Origin: Plenodomus lindquistii
Lineage: Eukaryota > Ascomycota > Dothideomycetes > Pleosporales > Leptosphaeriaceae
Direction of reading: 5' to 3'
Assembly (NCBI GenBank): GCA_025504975.1
Contig: JANUWI010000001.1
Coordinates: 2,542,001 to 2,606,000, forward strand
DNA length: 64,000 nt
Shown: piece by piece, positions 43,384-58,000 of the stretch
How the letters are laid out: every line of letters begins with the position of its first letter
Position numbering within the stretch: the first letter of the stretch is position 1
Notes under the pieces: model-generated
Seen by the model: the letters and a program-made list of their open reading frames with translations, nothing else
Told to the model about the DNA's origin: nothing
Database searches by the model: none
Position numbers and translations under genes: made by a program

Positions 43384-43440
43384 AAAAAAAGAGGTTTCTA
43401 GTAAAAAAAGCTCTAGGCTTCTCTAAACTAAAACCTTTTT
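43384..43440. repeat. Palindrome-family member (hairpin)
   Basis: Left arm AGGTTTCTAGTAAAAAAAGC, loop TCTAG, right arm GCTTCTCTAAACTAAAACCT. Confidence 0.6.
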
Positions 43441-45520
43441 TTTATTATTAAGCGCTTTAAATATTCTATACCTATCTAGGTGCCTTTATCTAGCTACTCT
43501 ATACTAAAACTCTTTTTTTATTATATATTAGTCTAATTACGTTTTTTTACTCTACCTACTAATATTATTACTAGATTACTATTTATTATAGTTATTATAG
43601 CTTCTACTAGAATAAACTCTTTTAAAAATACTAATAATAAAAATAATATTAATTAGTAAGCTTTTTTTACTTACTTCTAACTAGAAAAGGCTATAGTAGA
43701 ATAACTACTAAACTTTAAAATTTAAATATTTAATAGCTCTAAAAAGTTACGCTAGCTTACGCTAATAGATATAAAACACTTTATTAAATTTATACCTTTT
43801 TTTAGCTTTTATAATAATAAAGATTTAAAAATCTAGATTAATAGTTAGTTTACTATTATAAATGTATATTATTTATATTAGGCTATAGAAATAAACTTTA
43901 GATTATTCTATAAAAGTACTAGTAATATTAGAAGGCTGCTATTAGCTTTAATTAAAAAATACTTTATTTACCTACGCTATAAAAAGCCTAAAGCGCTAAA
44001 TATACCTTTAGGTACTCTAGTAACTAATCTAGAATTTAATAAAATAGATAACTATACTATTATATATAATAATCTTTTTATTTTATAGTTTATAAATAGC
44101 TTTGCGTTACTAAAAAACTATACTTTTACTTTTTTTTTTAGATTTAACTAGGTAAATGCACTAGTAAAGGTTCTAGGCATATAAAAAAATAATAAAATAC
44201 TTAATCTAGTTTTACTATATATTCTATATAAATTATATATAATTAAATTTAAATAGTAAATAGCCTATAATCTACACCGCATTCTACTTCTATCTCTAGA
44301 ATAGTAGAAAATAGAGAAGGTAATAAAGCGTATAATAAATAGCGTAATATATTAGATTATTACTACTAAAAAAAAAGCGTTTTGCAACTAAAATTAGTTA
44401 GCTATTTAGACTAAAAATACTGTAACTATTTTTTTTTCTAAAAAAAATAAAGCTTTTATATAGAACTAGACTACTATAATACTAGATAATATTATTAGTA
44501 AAGTAGCTATAGATATAATAGAGTTAAACGTAGTAGCTTTTATATCTAAGTATTAGAAATTATAAGTTTTAATACTATAATAGTAGTTTATACTAGATCT
44601 AAATAATTCTAAAGCATATTAGTTCTATAATAGACGCGTTATTAGCTATCTCTATAAGCTACTAGATTACTTTAAAAACTTCTAAATAACTATATAGAAA
44701 AATAATAGTATTAATAAAGTTTTTAAACCTAACTTTAATTATAGAGACTTTTTAAAAATTAAAAAGGCTTCTAGAAAGCTACCTACTATTAGTAAGTAAG
44801 TATTAGCGCTCTAGTTATTAACTATTAATAAAAATAGTAAGCTTTTTTTAGAAAATATTATTTACACTAACTAATTTAAAGCCTGCTTGTTTATATTTTA
44901 CTAGGTTAGATATAATTAGATAATATTAGTTTATAGCTATACTTTTAATATAGAGTATATACCTAATTCTAATATAAGTTATATAGCTATATTACTAAAA
45001 AAATAGTAGTACTAAAGATTTTATAATACTAACGCTACGTAAAACAGATTAGTAGAACTAGATAATTCTAAAAAAAAAAGTTCTAATAAGTAAGTAGACT
45101 CTAATAACCTTTAACTACAATTATATTAAAATACTACTAGAAAACTAATAAATAATTTAGTATTCTAGCTATAGAAATATTATAAAAGTTTAAATACTTT
45201 TTTTATAAAAGATTATTACTTCTCTATTCTACTAGAGTAGAGCTTAGTATTTAATTTAAATATATAGTAGTAGATAATATATATAGCTAAGTTACTTTTA
45301 CGCTAGCTAAAGAATTAAAAAAAGCGCTATAAATAGTATAAAAAACTTTTTAAAAAAGGCGCGTCTAATATATATAAATAATTAAAGTCTAGTATCTAGT
45401 ATAGCGCTATTCTAGTAAATAAAGTAAATATTAGTAAAACTAAAATAATTTATCTATAGCGTATTACTATAAGTAGACCCTTTACTATTACTTATAATAC
45501 GCTAGCTTATATTATAATAG

Positions 45521-45580
45521 AAAAAAGGTTTTAACCTAGAGAAGCTATAAATAAAGCTTTTTTTAAATAAAACTTTTTTT
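45521..45580. repeat. Palindrome-family member (hairpin)
   Basis: Left arm GGTTTTAACCTAGAGAAGCT, loop ATAAATA, right arm AGCTTTTTTTAAATAAAACT. Confidence 0.65.
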
Positions 45581-46170
45581 TTTATTATTTTTTATTATTT
45601 TATATTTCTATCTAATATTAGCATAACTAACGTTTAATAGTAGATTAATAAACGTAAGCTATTACTTTAAATATTATAAAACTACGCTAAATCTAAAGAT
45701 ATTAAATAACTAAATAAATTTCTACTACTATATTCTATAATAGTTATTATACAACTCTACTTTATATTATAGATAGTAAAAGAAATACGTAATATATATC
45801 TCTAGTTTACTATCTATTTATATAGAGGTCTAGCGCTGTCTAGTATAATCTATTTAAAAAACTATTTTACCTATATATATAATCTTTTTAACTAGACAAA
45901 TAAGCTAAATTACTAGGTAGTAATTATAACTTTTTATCTAACTTTTACTATAAAATATAGTCTAACTTGTAATATTAAATAAGTTATAGTAAATTATAAA
46001 GTTACTAAAAAAATAGCTACTAAGAAATTTAAGTTCTATAAGCTAGTTTTTCTAGATAATACTAATTAGCAAGCACTATATAATTTAGAAGGCTTGTTTA
46101 ATAAAGCTGTTTTTAATAAAGCTTAGAATACTAAAAATAAACATTCTAACTCTAGTAGATAATTAGAAAG

Positions 46171-46225
46171 AGAGAGGGTTTTAACTTAGAAAAGCCTAGC
46201 TTTTTTTATATAAAACCTTTTTCTA
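46171..46225. repeat. Palindrome-family member (hairpin)
   Basis: Left arm GGGTTTTAACTTAGAAAAGC, loop CTA, right arm GCTTTTTTTATATAAAACCT. A lone right arm follows at about 46,308 (CTTTCTCTAGTTAAAACCC). Confidence 0.65.
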
Positions 46226-48250
46226 TATAATACTACGTTACTTTCTATATAGTTTTTTTATACCTAAGTTTCTATTTTAATACTTATTTTTTATATTTAT
46301 ACTTTTAGCTTTCTCTAGTTAAAACCCTTTTTATACCTATTTCTAACTATATATTCTTTTCTCTATTTACGTAATATATATATCTATAGCCTAAATACTA
46401 ATTTATATAGGTATTAAAACTAACTTTTTATATACTATACACTAGCTAGAACTAGATTAAATAATATTTATAACTGCTATTTCTATTCTATATAGCTTTA
46501 AAAATTTTACTAGTCTTTTTACGTTTATATAGTTTCTGTTTAATAATACTAAAGTATATAAATAATTAGATAGCTAGGCTAGCTATCTTCTACTTCTAGA
46601 TCTCTATATAATAAATAATAAAGGCGCCTTTATATATACTAGTATAGACTAATACTTTATATATACTATAGTTATATTTAAAAAGTTTATTATTAAGTTT
46701 AAACTTAATCTAGCCTATATAGGGCCTATACTATATTATATCTAGTATAAGTATATAATCTACTATAACTTTATATTAAACTATATTATTAATTCTATAG
46801 GTAATATTTATATTATTAGCTTTTTAATACTAAACGCCTTTTATACTACAATATACGTTTAGAATACTAAAAAGTATTAGAATATATATAATATTAAAAT
46901 TAAGGATTTTTTAAACAACTCTATTATTTCTAATAATAATAGGTCTGTTATTTTTAATAGTTATAGTATCTAGTTATTTAATTTTAGTACTATCTTTTTT
47001 TTTTACTTTTTATTTCTAATATCTATATAGTTAAAGTGCCTATAGAGAATAACTCTATTATAAAAAGCTTTATAGATAGTATTATAATAGAAAAGTCTAT
47101 TTAGCTTTCTAGAGATATTAATAGTATAGCTGTAGTTCTTCTACCTCTACTATTAGTTTAGAAGCTTAAAAAGAATCTAGATAATAAAATAGTAGAAAAT
47201 AAAAATTAGTTAAATAAAAAAGAAAAGTATTTTTAGAATAATTAAAGCAGCAACCTAATAGATTCTAGTTTAAATAGTAAAACCTTAGTAATATATAAAA
47301 AAGTTAAAATAGTTAAATTTTTATACTTTAAAAAATATAAAGAGGCCTTTATACGTGCAGATAACGCTACTTTTATTAGAAAACTTATAAAAAATATTAA
47401 ATATAGCTATATAGCTTTTACTTTCTCTATTAACTATACTATTTTTAAAAACGTTTCTAATATTAATACTATAGAACTGTAAACCTTTACTACTATCTTT
47501 ATTAAAAGTTCTACTAGAATAAAAGCTATGTTTTTATACATTGCTAATTAAACAGATAATTATAAAAAAAAGTTACTTATTTTTATATTAAATCTCTAGA
47601 AGTCTATACTTTTTACTATTCTTCTCTATATTAATAGCTATAAAACTAATACTCTATTATTATTAATAAATTTAAAATAGAAAAAGTTATTTATTACCTG
47701 CTTTAAAGCCTACCTATATTACTAGAATAAACCTAGTTTCTATAGTATTAAAAGTAATAACCTAGAAGTACTAGTTTTAATATATTATATAAATAGTAGC
47801 TTTAATTTATATAACTACTACTATATTATTTATACTACTTTACTTCTATTTTTTTATTCTATATAGATTTAAATTTATAGTTATATAATCTAGTTTAGAT
47901 AACGCTTTAAATATATAATATTTAGTTATTATATTATAAAAACATATAATATAACTTAAATAGTATAGGTTATAAAAAATGTTTTATTTACTATTACTAC
48001 CTTTATATATAATTTAGAAGGTAATACTAGTAATAGCTAGCTTAAAACTATTTATATTTCTAGTAATACTTTAGAACATTTTTATAGTTATAAAAGATCC
48101 TTTATTAATAATAGAACTCTAGAGTTTAAAATAATTAATAAAGCTCTGTTTAAAAACTTACTCTCTAATAATAAATATTTTTATATTCTAAATATAATAA
48201 TAGGCTTTAATATTAGTCTAATATCTAATAAATTAAGTAACTTTTATAAG

Positions 48251-49027
48251 TTTAAACTAATACCTATAGAATTTTTAATTACTAGCTATAATTAGTAAAA
48301 ATGTAGCCTAAACGCCTACGTTAAAGTTTTAGAAAAAACTTAGAATCTATAGAAGTATTAGTATTTAAAGGTTTACTACTAAAAAGTATAATAATAAATA
48401 CATAGAATCTATATTAGTTATATAATTATAATGTTAAATAGCTGCTAAAATTAATAAGTAGAGCTATTTTAGTCTAAAGTACGTATAGACTAAGTGCGTA
48501 ATTATAATCTAATAGTTATACTAAAATTAGAAATTATAGAGTTTACTAACTATAAAATGCTTATATAGAGGGGGTTTTATATAAAAAAAGCCTCTAGCTT
48601 TTTTTAAACTAAACCCTTTTTCTATCTATTACCTTTTTATAATATGCCTATTAATACCTTTATATATAACTACTAACTATAACTCTAGCACTATAGTATT
48701 ATTATTTTTATTAGATAAAAGCCTATTAATATTAGTATAATATAATATAAATAGATTAAAAACCTACTTTTTAAATAGCGCTAAAAGACGCGTTCTAACT
48801 AGATAATCTAGCTTTTCTAAAAACGTAAACTCTATAGGTAGCTCTAACTCCTCTATATAAACTAAAAATAATAGCTTTATATTATAAACTATTACCTATA
48901 TATCTATATTATATTCCTTTACTATTATAGCTTACTATTCTACCTAAACTTATAAAAAAGTCTTTTTAATAAAATTATTTACACCTTTTAGTAGTATACT
49001 AAAAATACTAATAGTGCTAAAGTACTA
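48251..49027. repeat. 777-bp dispersed direct repeat, copy 2
   Basis: Second copy of the repeat at 29826..30602, same orientation, with a palindrome at about 48567..48622 in the same relative place. Sequence after the end (TTATAGAGGAAAAC) differs from copy 1. Confidence 0.75.
48567..48622. repeat. Palindrome-family member (hairpin) inside the 777-bp repeat
   Basis: Left arm GGGGGTTTTATATAAAAAAA then GC, loop CTCTA, right arm GCTTTTTTTAAACTAAACCC. Confidence 0.6.
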
Positions 49028-52000
49028 TTATAGAGGAAAACTATGCTTTACTCTAGCACAGGAGGCTTAATACTAAATTAGTAAAAGGTAAGTTATAAAA
49101 TAACTAAAAAAAAGGTTTTTTATCTCTAATAGAATTTTAAATAGCTATTTATTAGTTCTGCTCTACCTATGTAACTTTTCTAAAAGCTACTTAGGCCTTT
49201 ATACTATATATTTCTACTATATTTTCTTTTTTACCTAGAATTTAAGCCTCTTTTAAAATAGCAACTGCGTTAGGGGCTAATAACATACTTACTAGCTTTA
49301 ATTAGTTTTTAATTAGCCGCTAGCCTGTCTAAAAGCGTGTTAATATACTTAAAGTATAAATAAAAACACTTTAATACTATAAAATCTATTACTAACTAAA
49401 AGAAATCTATCTAAAATTACTACGTCTAGTTTACTTTAGATTACACCTAAAGCCTTTAATTAGTCTCTAGGCTAGGTAGTAAAATTACTTAGATAGACTT
49501 TTATTTATTTCTATTTTTTACTTTTAACTACGCGTTACTTACTAGCCTCTAGTTAGCTATTTCTATTATAATTAGAAAATAAATAGAGACTACTATTGCC
49601 CTAAAAAGTCTAATAACTAATTTCTGCGCTAAAAGGTAAACGCCTAGCTACTTATAAAAAAACCTCCTCCCTCTAGCTTTTTTTTAACTTTTTTTCTCTA
49701 CTTTTAACTCTTTTTTACTAATAGACTTTTAATTTTAACAGCCTCTAACTCTCCTGCCTTTTTAGCTTCTAAATTTATATTAACTTTTACTTAATACTTT
49801 TTTTTTTTCTAATAGCTACTTAATTAATATAGCTATAGTTACTACTACTTCTAGTAGCCTAGGTAGTAGTACTAGTAGTAGTAGCCTTTTAAATAGTAGT
49901 CCTCTAGGTAGTAGTCTTTTCTAGAGTTACTACACTTTAGGTAGTAATATAACTTTAGAATTATAGTAGTATAACACTTTTAAAGTAAAAAACTACCTAC
50001 TAGAGTAGTATAAGTTTTTTTTTTTTAATTATTTTTTAGTTACTAACTTATAATAGTAAACTGCTATTATAATTATCTAGTAACTATATAATTTTTTAGA
50101 GAGTTAGCCTATTTTATCTAGTAGCTATAGGCCTAGAGTATTACTTTTAGACTTTACTTTTATTTTTTTACTATATACTATAATAATAATAACACCTACC
50201 TAGGTTCTAAATTACTATACTTTCTAGCTACTACCTCTCTAACTATTAGTTAGTTATTTAGTATAGGTATTTAACGTAGGTACTATAACACTAATTTAAA
50301 AGCTAGTAAGTTTTCTTTTTTAAAAGTTTTTTAAATAGTTTTTTTACTAACTTTATTTAAGCTATTTAGTAGTTAGTAGGTAGTAATTATAGCTACGTAA
50401 ATAATAATTACTACACCTACTACTAGAGTAGTACTAGCGCTAGTTATACTTTTAAACTCTATTTATAGTTCTACTATTAGAGCCGCTTACTAAACTTTAG
50501 AGCCTATAATAAATGCGCTTTTAATAGTAATATCTTTTACTATATATTCTATAGTAAAGCTTTTTAATATTACTTTACACTTATTTTTTTTACTAACTTT
50601 TTTTTAGACTGCTTTACTACTCTAACTAAAGCTAACTTACCTCTTTTAGCTAAAATTAAAGCTATTTAGTCTAATTATTACCTTTAGCACCTCTTTTTCT
50701 TTTTAGCTTGTATTTATACTTATAGTAATAGTAATACTAGCACTAGCTTTTTTTTATACAGTAATTAGAGAGGTTATAGCTATAGTTCTAGTTCTAGTTA
50801 AACTTTTTTTATAAAAGGTTTAGTAGCCTAGTTGTTTCTATAATTTTAGTAGTAAACTATTTTTAGATGTAGATACTCTAGTTACTTTATCTAGGCATTA
50901 TACTTAGGGTTTTACGTAGCTAGCTTTTAATAAGCTTAGTTTTTATTTTTTTTACTTTCTTTTAATTAGCCTTTATTAGCTAGTATAAGTCTATTTAGCT
51001 AGCTCTCTAATAAAGCTAGCTCTAGTATTTTTACTTCTTAGCCTCTAAGCTTTTATTAGTAGGTAGTAGATATAAACTATTTTTATCTAATACTTCTTTA
51101 CTTTCTATTCTAGGCTTTTTATTTATATAAAATTTTTTTATAGCTTGCTACCTTCTTTCTTTATTTAAAGTAGATTATTTTTAATTAAAAGCTGTCTAAC
51201 TAGCTGTCTAAAAAGCATTTATACTCTTTATAATTAAAGTTTAGCCTAGGTAAGATTATAACTTGTACTATAAACTACTTTAAAGTAATTTAAAATTATA
51301 GCTAGCGATTTTAATCTACTATTTCTATAAGTCCTTTTTTTTTAGTAGTCTATTAAGCATTAGCCTCTAGTAAATCTTGTTTAGACCTAGAGTAGAACTT
51401 CTTTAACTTTTCCTTAGATATATAGCTCTAAAAGGAAGTTCTATTAAAGTCTATTAGGAAATTCTACTGTATACTTACTAGCGTTAGTTACGTAGAATAC
51501 TAGTAACTAGGTAGTTAGTAACGCAAGTTACTAATTTACTACTTTTACTCTATAAAGCCTTTTTTTACGTATGTAATAGCTAAGGGACTAGTAAAACATG
51601 TCTAGTATAGTAAGTAAAAACACGTATATTATATACACGCTAGGTATCTCTAGTAGTAGTAAATTAGAAAAAGTAGGTAATATAAAACACCTAAATTACT
51701 ATAGATACTATAGGTACTATTTATACTACCTATACTATCTATACTATACTTACTACGCATAATACTTATAATACACTTATAAAGTATATTATACTACTAT
51801 AAACTACTACTATAAGTTATTAAACTCTAGGCTTATAGATCGCGTGCGCCTAGTAAAAAAACCTAGTAACTCTAGTATACTAAAAAGGTTAATATATATT
51901 ACTTAATACTATAACTTTAAAAATAATTAGAAGCGCTATTTACTTTTTTAGGTTTTTTTATATTATTTATACACGTAGCTTTATTTATTCCGCGTATATT

Positions 52001-55000
52001 AGCTATATTACTTAAAGTATAGACTTTAATTATAGTAATTACTATGCTATTAGTTAGATATATTTTTTATAAGTTTTATATAGGTAATACTATAGATAAA
52101 AAAGAGATAGTACTACTATATATAGTATTAGAGAACTTTATTATAGTAGTAGGCAAGTAATAGTATTAATTAAGTGTTATAATTTAGTATAGGTAGTAGT
52201 ATATAGTATTATATCTATAATATAGTCTAAATATAAAAAGCGTTTATAGTAGCACTTATTATTCTATATTAGCTACTCTATTAGTAGGCTTAACTCCTTT
52301 AGAGCTAGGTTAAAGTTATTTAAAAAGATTAGTAGGCTTAATTAAAAATAAAAGTTAGCTTTAAAAAGCTTACTTTACTAGTAGAACTCTATAAAAGTTA
52401 CCTTTACTTTTTTTTACTCTACTATTATTTTCTCTACTGCAGCATGTTGCTCTAGAGGTAACTTTATAAGTTTATTAGCTTCTATACTATTAGGTTTACT
52501 AATTAATTTAATTTTATCTACTACTACACTTTCTAGCCTAGTAGTTAAGTAATCCTCTATTAATTCTTTAATTACTAGCTATTTATTAGCTTTCTATACT
52601 ATACCCTTTTTTAACTAAAATAACTAGGCTAACGTAAAAGGCCCTATAGAATATTAGTATTATTTAGGTAACTAGCCTATAACCTACTAACTAGTTAAAT
52701 AAAGTCTACTATAGCTAATAATTTAACTATATTTTTACTTTAATAGCTAATAGTAAAGTCTAAAGCTGCTACTATAAAAGCTATTAATATTATACTAGGT
52801 ATATTAAACTACTTTATAGCGCTGTTTTTTACTACTAGCCTCTACTTTAATATAGGTAGATACTAAGTTTTAGTAAAGATTTTAGCTATTATTTAATACT
52901 TAAATAGAGTGCTATAGTTAGTTAGGTTACTATAAATAAATTTAAACTCTTTATATAGTTTAGCTAGTAATATAGATGCTATTATACTAGTATAAAAGCT
53001 ATACTAGCGCTTTACTATAGAGTAAACTATATTTATTATATAATAATAGAAACTAGTTAAAGCGTTATATATCTAAGGTTATTAGTTATATCTAATATAA
53101 ATAAAGGTACGCACTTCTTTTATAGAGTTTTTATATAAGTTTTATTATAGTATCCCTATTTTAAATATTACTACTATCTATTTATCTAATAAAAGCGCTT
53201 TAAACTTACTTTTATAAAAGTCTATCTATAGAGTTACTATATAAGTATAGTTTATATTGTCCTCTATAAATATAGTATATAATAAAAGCTTTATTACACA
53301 CTTTATTATCTTACCCTTTTTAGACTATAAATGTTTAGTTTTTTATTTTTTAAGTTTTTATACCTAAATTGCCTAGTTAGACCTAGTATTTAACGCCTTA
53401 CGTTTAAAACAGGTGTTTTATAAAAAGAAAAAGCTTAAAGCTATATAAATATTAGTATATAAGTACTAAAACGTATTACTATAGATATATACCTATATTT
53501 CTATTTAATTATACTTATTTAAGTGTACTAGGCGTAGATGCTCTATCTATTTCCTATACACGTTTAGTACTAGAGTATATACTATAGGTAAATAGTATAA
53601 CCTATTTAGACTCTCTATTACTCTAGACCTTTATAGATGTTATTACTAAATCTTATTTTATATTAGAGTGCGTTTAGATAAAATAGTACTTACTAGATTT
53701 TTAAAGTTATTAGAGTAGTCTAGTTTATAGTTAGTAGTAGACTATATAGACTTACTACGTTATAAATTTAAGTCTAAAGGTAGTAGTAGTAGTAGTAGTA
53801 GAATAGACGTACTAGTAGTATATAGTATTCTATAACTCTAGTTAATATTTTTAAAGTTAGAGTATATATAAAATAGTTAGCTAGATATTAGTTATAGTTT
53901 TAAATTTAACTTTACCTAGTAAATTATAGTTAGTATATAAAGCGTGCTCTAATATAGTAGTTATATATATATAGTATTTATAGTTCTATTTTAAACTAAT
54001 TATATATTCTATTATTATATATATTAGTTATAGGTGTTAAATATAGTTTAATTATTATATATATTTTAAGTGTACTAACTAGTACACGTTTTATAATATA
54101 ATAGTACACTTTTTTTAAACTTTATTAGACTTCTATATAGACTAAAAGTAGGTAATAGAAAAATATTATACATATTCTAGATAGATAGTAGGTGTTTGCT
54201 AAAACTTAGTATAGTTAATAGAGACTAAAAAAGAATAGGTATATAAAATACTTAGAGGCTAAAAAAAAGTTATTATTTAATTTATACTATACTAAATCTA
54301 ACTATTATTTAGCGTTGCTCTCTATTACTATATATTAGTATAGAATATTTACTATAATAAATAGACTTTATACATACCTAGGCTTTTCTCTCTATAATAA
54401 ATACAAGTTAAGTTTTTTTATTAGTAAAAAAGTCTATAATAGTACTATACTATTAGAATGTAGCGTTAACCTTTATCTAAGCCTATTAGTTATCTCGCTT
54501 AATATAGTAAAATAAAATATCTACTGCTAGGTTAAATAGTAAGTTTTAATAGATTATTACTATAAATTTATTATATTCTATATTATCTACTAGCGCGGTG
54601 TCTTCTATAGTAAAGCTATAAAGTAAATTCTTACTATAAATAAAAATAAATGCTATACGCCCTATATTATATATAAATATTATTATAGGTATCTATATTA
54701 AAGTATATAGTATTATAAACGCAGTTACGCTATATACTTAAGTATTATATTAGAAAAAAGTAAAAAAAAATATAGGTATTTATATTTAATTTTAATATAT
54801 TACATTATAGTTATAGTACTTTACTATAAATATAATAACTTTATATTATTAAGTACTATTAAAAGTAGCGTAACTACTACTATATCTAGATATAACTATA
54901 GAATCTAGTTATAGTAGTCTATTTTATATAGAACGTGTTTTTAAACTATAGCTAAAAAAACTCTATAATAGTATTACATTTTTAAAACTATAGTATATAT

Positions 55001-58000
55001 AGTAGTACTTATTCTAGAATATATTAAGTAAGCTATATAGATAGGTTTATAAATTTAATATATTTAACGTAGTATAAAAAGGTGTAGAGTAGTAGAATAT
55101 ATATAGTAAATTTATCTAGTACTATATATATAAAATGCTTAGCGTCTAATATAGCTATTTTTACATCTATAGCTAATAATAATTTAGATAATACCTATCT
55201 AGATACGCTTTTAATACGCATAAGTAGTATAGAATTATATAGTTTAAAGTCTAGTAAATAGTTCTCTCTAATATTATACTATTATAGTTACTAGGTGTAT
55301 AATAGAAATTTTAATACTATTTTATATATTTAAATTTTTATATAAATATATATTTAGCTTTATTTAAACTTTATATATACTATAACGTATATATACTATT
55401 ACTAGTAGTATAAACTATATATAGAATACGCTTTTATAATAAATAGATAATATATTATTTAATCTATTCTATACCTACTTTTTCTTTTTATACGCTTATA
55501 TTATACTCCTCTACTTTTTTATAAAGTTTAGAGAATACTAAGTGTTATATTTATTCTAGTCTATATAATTATTTACTAAGTAAGTTATATCTCTATTTTT
55601 ACTTTTATAGAGTAGTTTTTTTAGTATAAAGTTTATAAGCTGCAAGACAAACGCTATATTATACATTTAAAAGGCTCTAAGCTTACGTAAATATACTATA
55701 GTATTATAAAGTTAGTAGTAAACTATTATTATACTATTAACTTTATTAAATGCAGCCTTATTATTAAACTATATAGTCTCTATAAAAACGTATTAGTACT
55801 GCTTTTTTAGTGCCTTTATAGTATTTTTCTTTTCTAGTAGCGTAAAAACTAGATAAACTTAGTCTAGTAGGCGGCTAAATGCAAAGTAGTTATTTTTATT
55901 ATCTAGCTTTATATACTTTTAAACCTAGATAAAGTTTTTCTATTCTCTTCTAGACGCGCGGTAATTAGTTAAATAATAGACTATAAGTTTTTCTCTAGTA
56001 TCTAAATTATCTACGCTTTTACCTATACCTATCTAGTATATAATAGATTAACTAATTTATATTTTTATACTCTATACTTATGTATTATCTATTTTTTATT
56101 TATTTTTATTTTTATCTATAATTAGTATATAGTCGCGCTTTATCTATTAGACTATAATATAAATAGTAACTGCTACTAGAAAGTCTAGATAAAATAGATA
56201 ATCTATTACTTTACTAATAGTTATAGTTTTTATATAGTTAGAAATAGGCGTAATAGACTACCTAAGCTTAAATATTATTACTAGAGCGGTAACTTTAACT
56301 ATATAAACTTCTATATTACAATTTATTTAGGTCTGTAGGCTACTATCTATATACATCTACTTATATTTAAAAGTAAAAAAAATAGTACGCTTTAAATTAT
56401 AAATATAAATCTATTATAGAAAGTAATAATAGTTTATTATTTAATAGAACTATTTAATTATATTACTATAAAACGCCTCTCTATTAGTTCTAGTATCTAG
56501 TCTGTTTAACAACTTAAAATACTTAATATTACTAATTATATAGAATAGAGCATACTATTTTAGAAAATAGAAGTACTTATTTAAATAGTATAAGCAGAAT
56601 TCTTTTTTATATACGTTTATTTAGTTAATAGCGCTCTGCATATAATTAAAAGTAGTAGTATTATAGTATTAGTAGAATATAATAGCTATAAAATTATATA
56701 CAGCGTAGATAAACTATATAGTATAAAAAGTATATAAGTATAATAGAGGGGATATAACTACTATAAGCTATTAGGTAATAACCTTTTACTTTTTTCTAGT
56801 CTACTATTTCTATTTACTATAACTTAGTATTACGTTGTTACTTGTCTAATATAGTAGCTATTAGAAGCGTTTATCTAGCTATTCTAGTTCTAACGCTTTT
56901 TAAATATAAGTATTGTCTTTTACTTACCTTTGCCTAAAGACTTTCTTTTTAAAAAGCTTTTTAATCTAGCTTAGTGTATGCTATAAAAGACTTTTAAAAA
57001 ATAAATAAAGTATATTAGTTAGTATTCTTTAGTATATATTAAACCTAGCGTGTTTCTAGGTAAAGTAAACCTCTAGGTGTACCTAGTTTAAATTACCTAT
57101 TAGTATATTCTTATATATTTATAGTTTTTACTACATTTATATCTGCAGGTTATTACGCTATAGGTATTCTATATAAAAATCCTTTTAATTACTAAATAAA
57201 ATACTATACTAAGTATAGTACTGTCTAGATTTAACCTCTAATATAAAAACTTACTTTTTATAGTCTATAAAAATGCATAATAATATTAGATAGTAGTATT
57301 AGCTTTAATTATTAGTGTAATATAAAGTAAGTCTGTAGATAGAGTAGTATTCTAGAGCTAGAGTCTAGTAAAAATAATAATAAAATAGTAGATAGATAGA
57401 ATATATACGTTTTAATATACAACCTATTATATACTAGTAAACTCTTTTTTTACTAATACTAGTAATAATAGGCACAAATTCTATAAGAATAGTACTAGGC
57501 GTAAGTCTTCTATATTAGGCCTTATAAATAAAGTTACTAATAGAGAGATATACTAGCTACGTAGTAACGTTACTAGAATAGTATAATAACTAGGTTTTAT
57601 CTATAGATATAATAATAGGGACTACTATACTACTAGGTAGTAGTCTAGTCTATATTTTCTACTACTAATTAGCTAAGTAGATATTATAGTATACGCGTAC
57701 TTTTAGAGTATCCTTTTTATTATATATATGTATAGAAGTATAAACTATCTCTAATATAAATAGTCTATACTCTAAAATAAAAGCTATTACTTTAATAATA
57801 TTTTAGTATAGTATATAGTGCTTAGACTTAGTATTCTTTATAATATTTATAGAAATTATTTTTTATATCTATGCTTTGTTCTTTACACTACTATCTAGTA
57901 AAAATAGTCTGCTCTTCTAATCTTTTATATTTAAAAATCTAAAGAGATTGTATATTAGTTCTATATAGAAATTCTTTATAAAGTTATTTATATTACTTTC

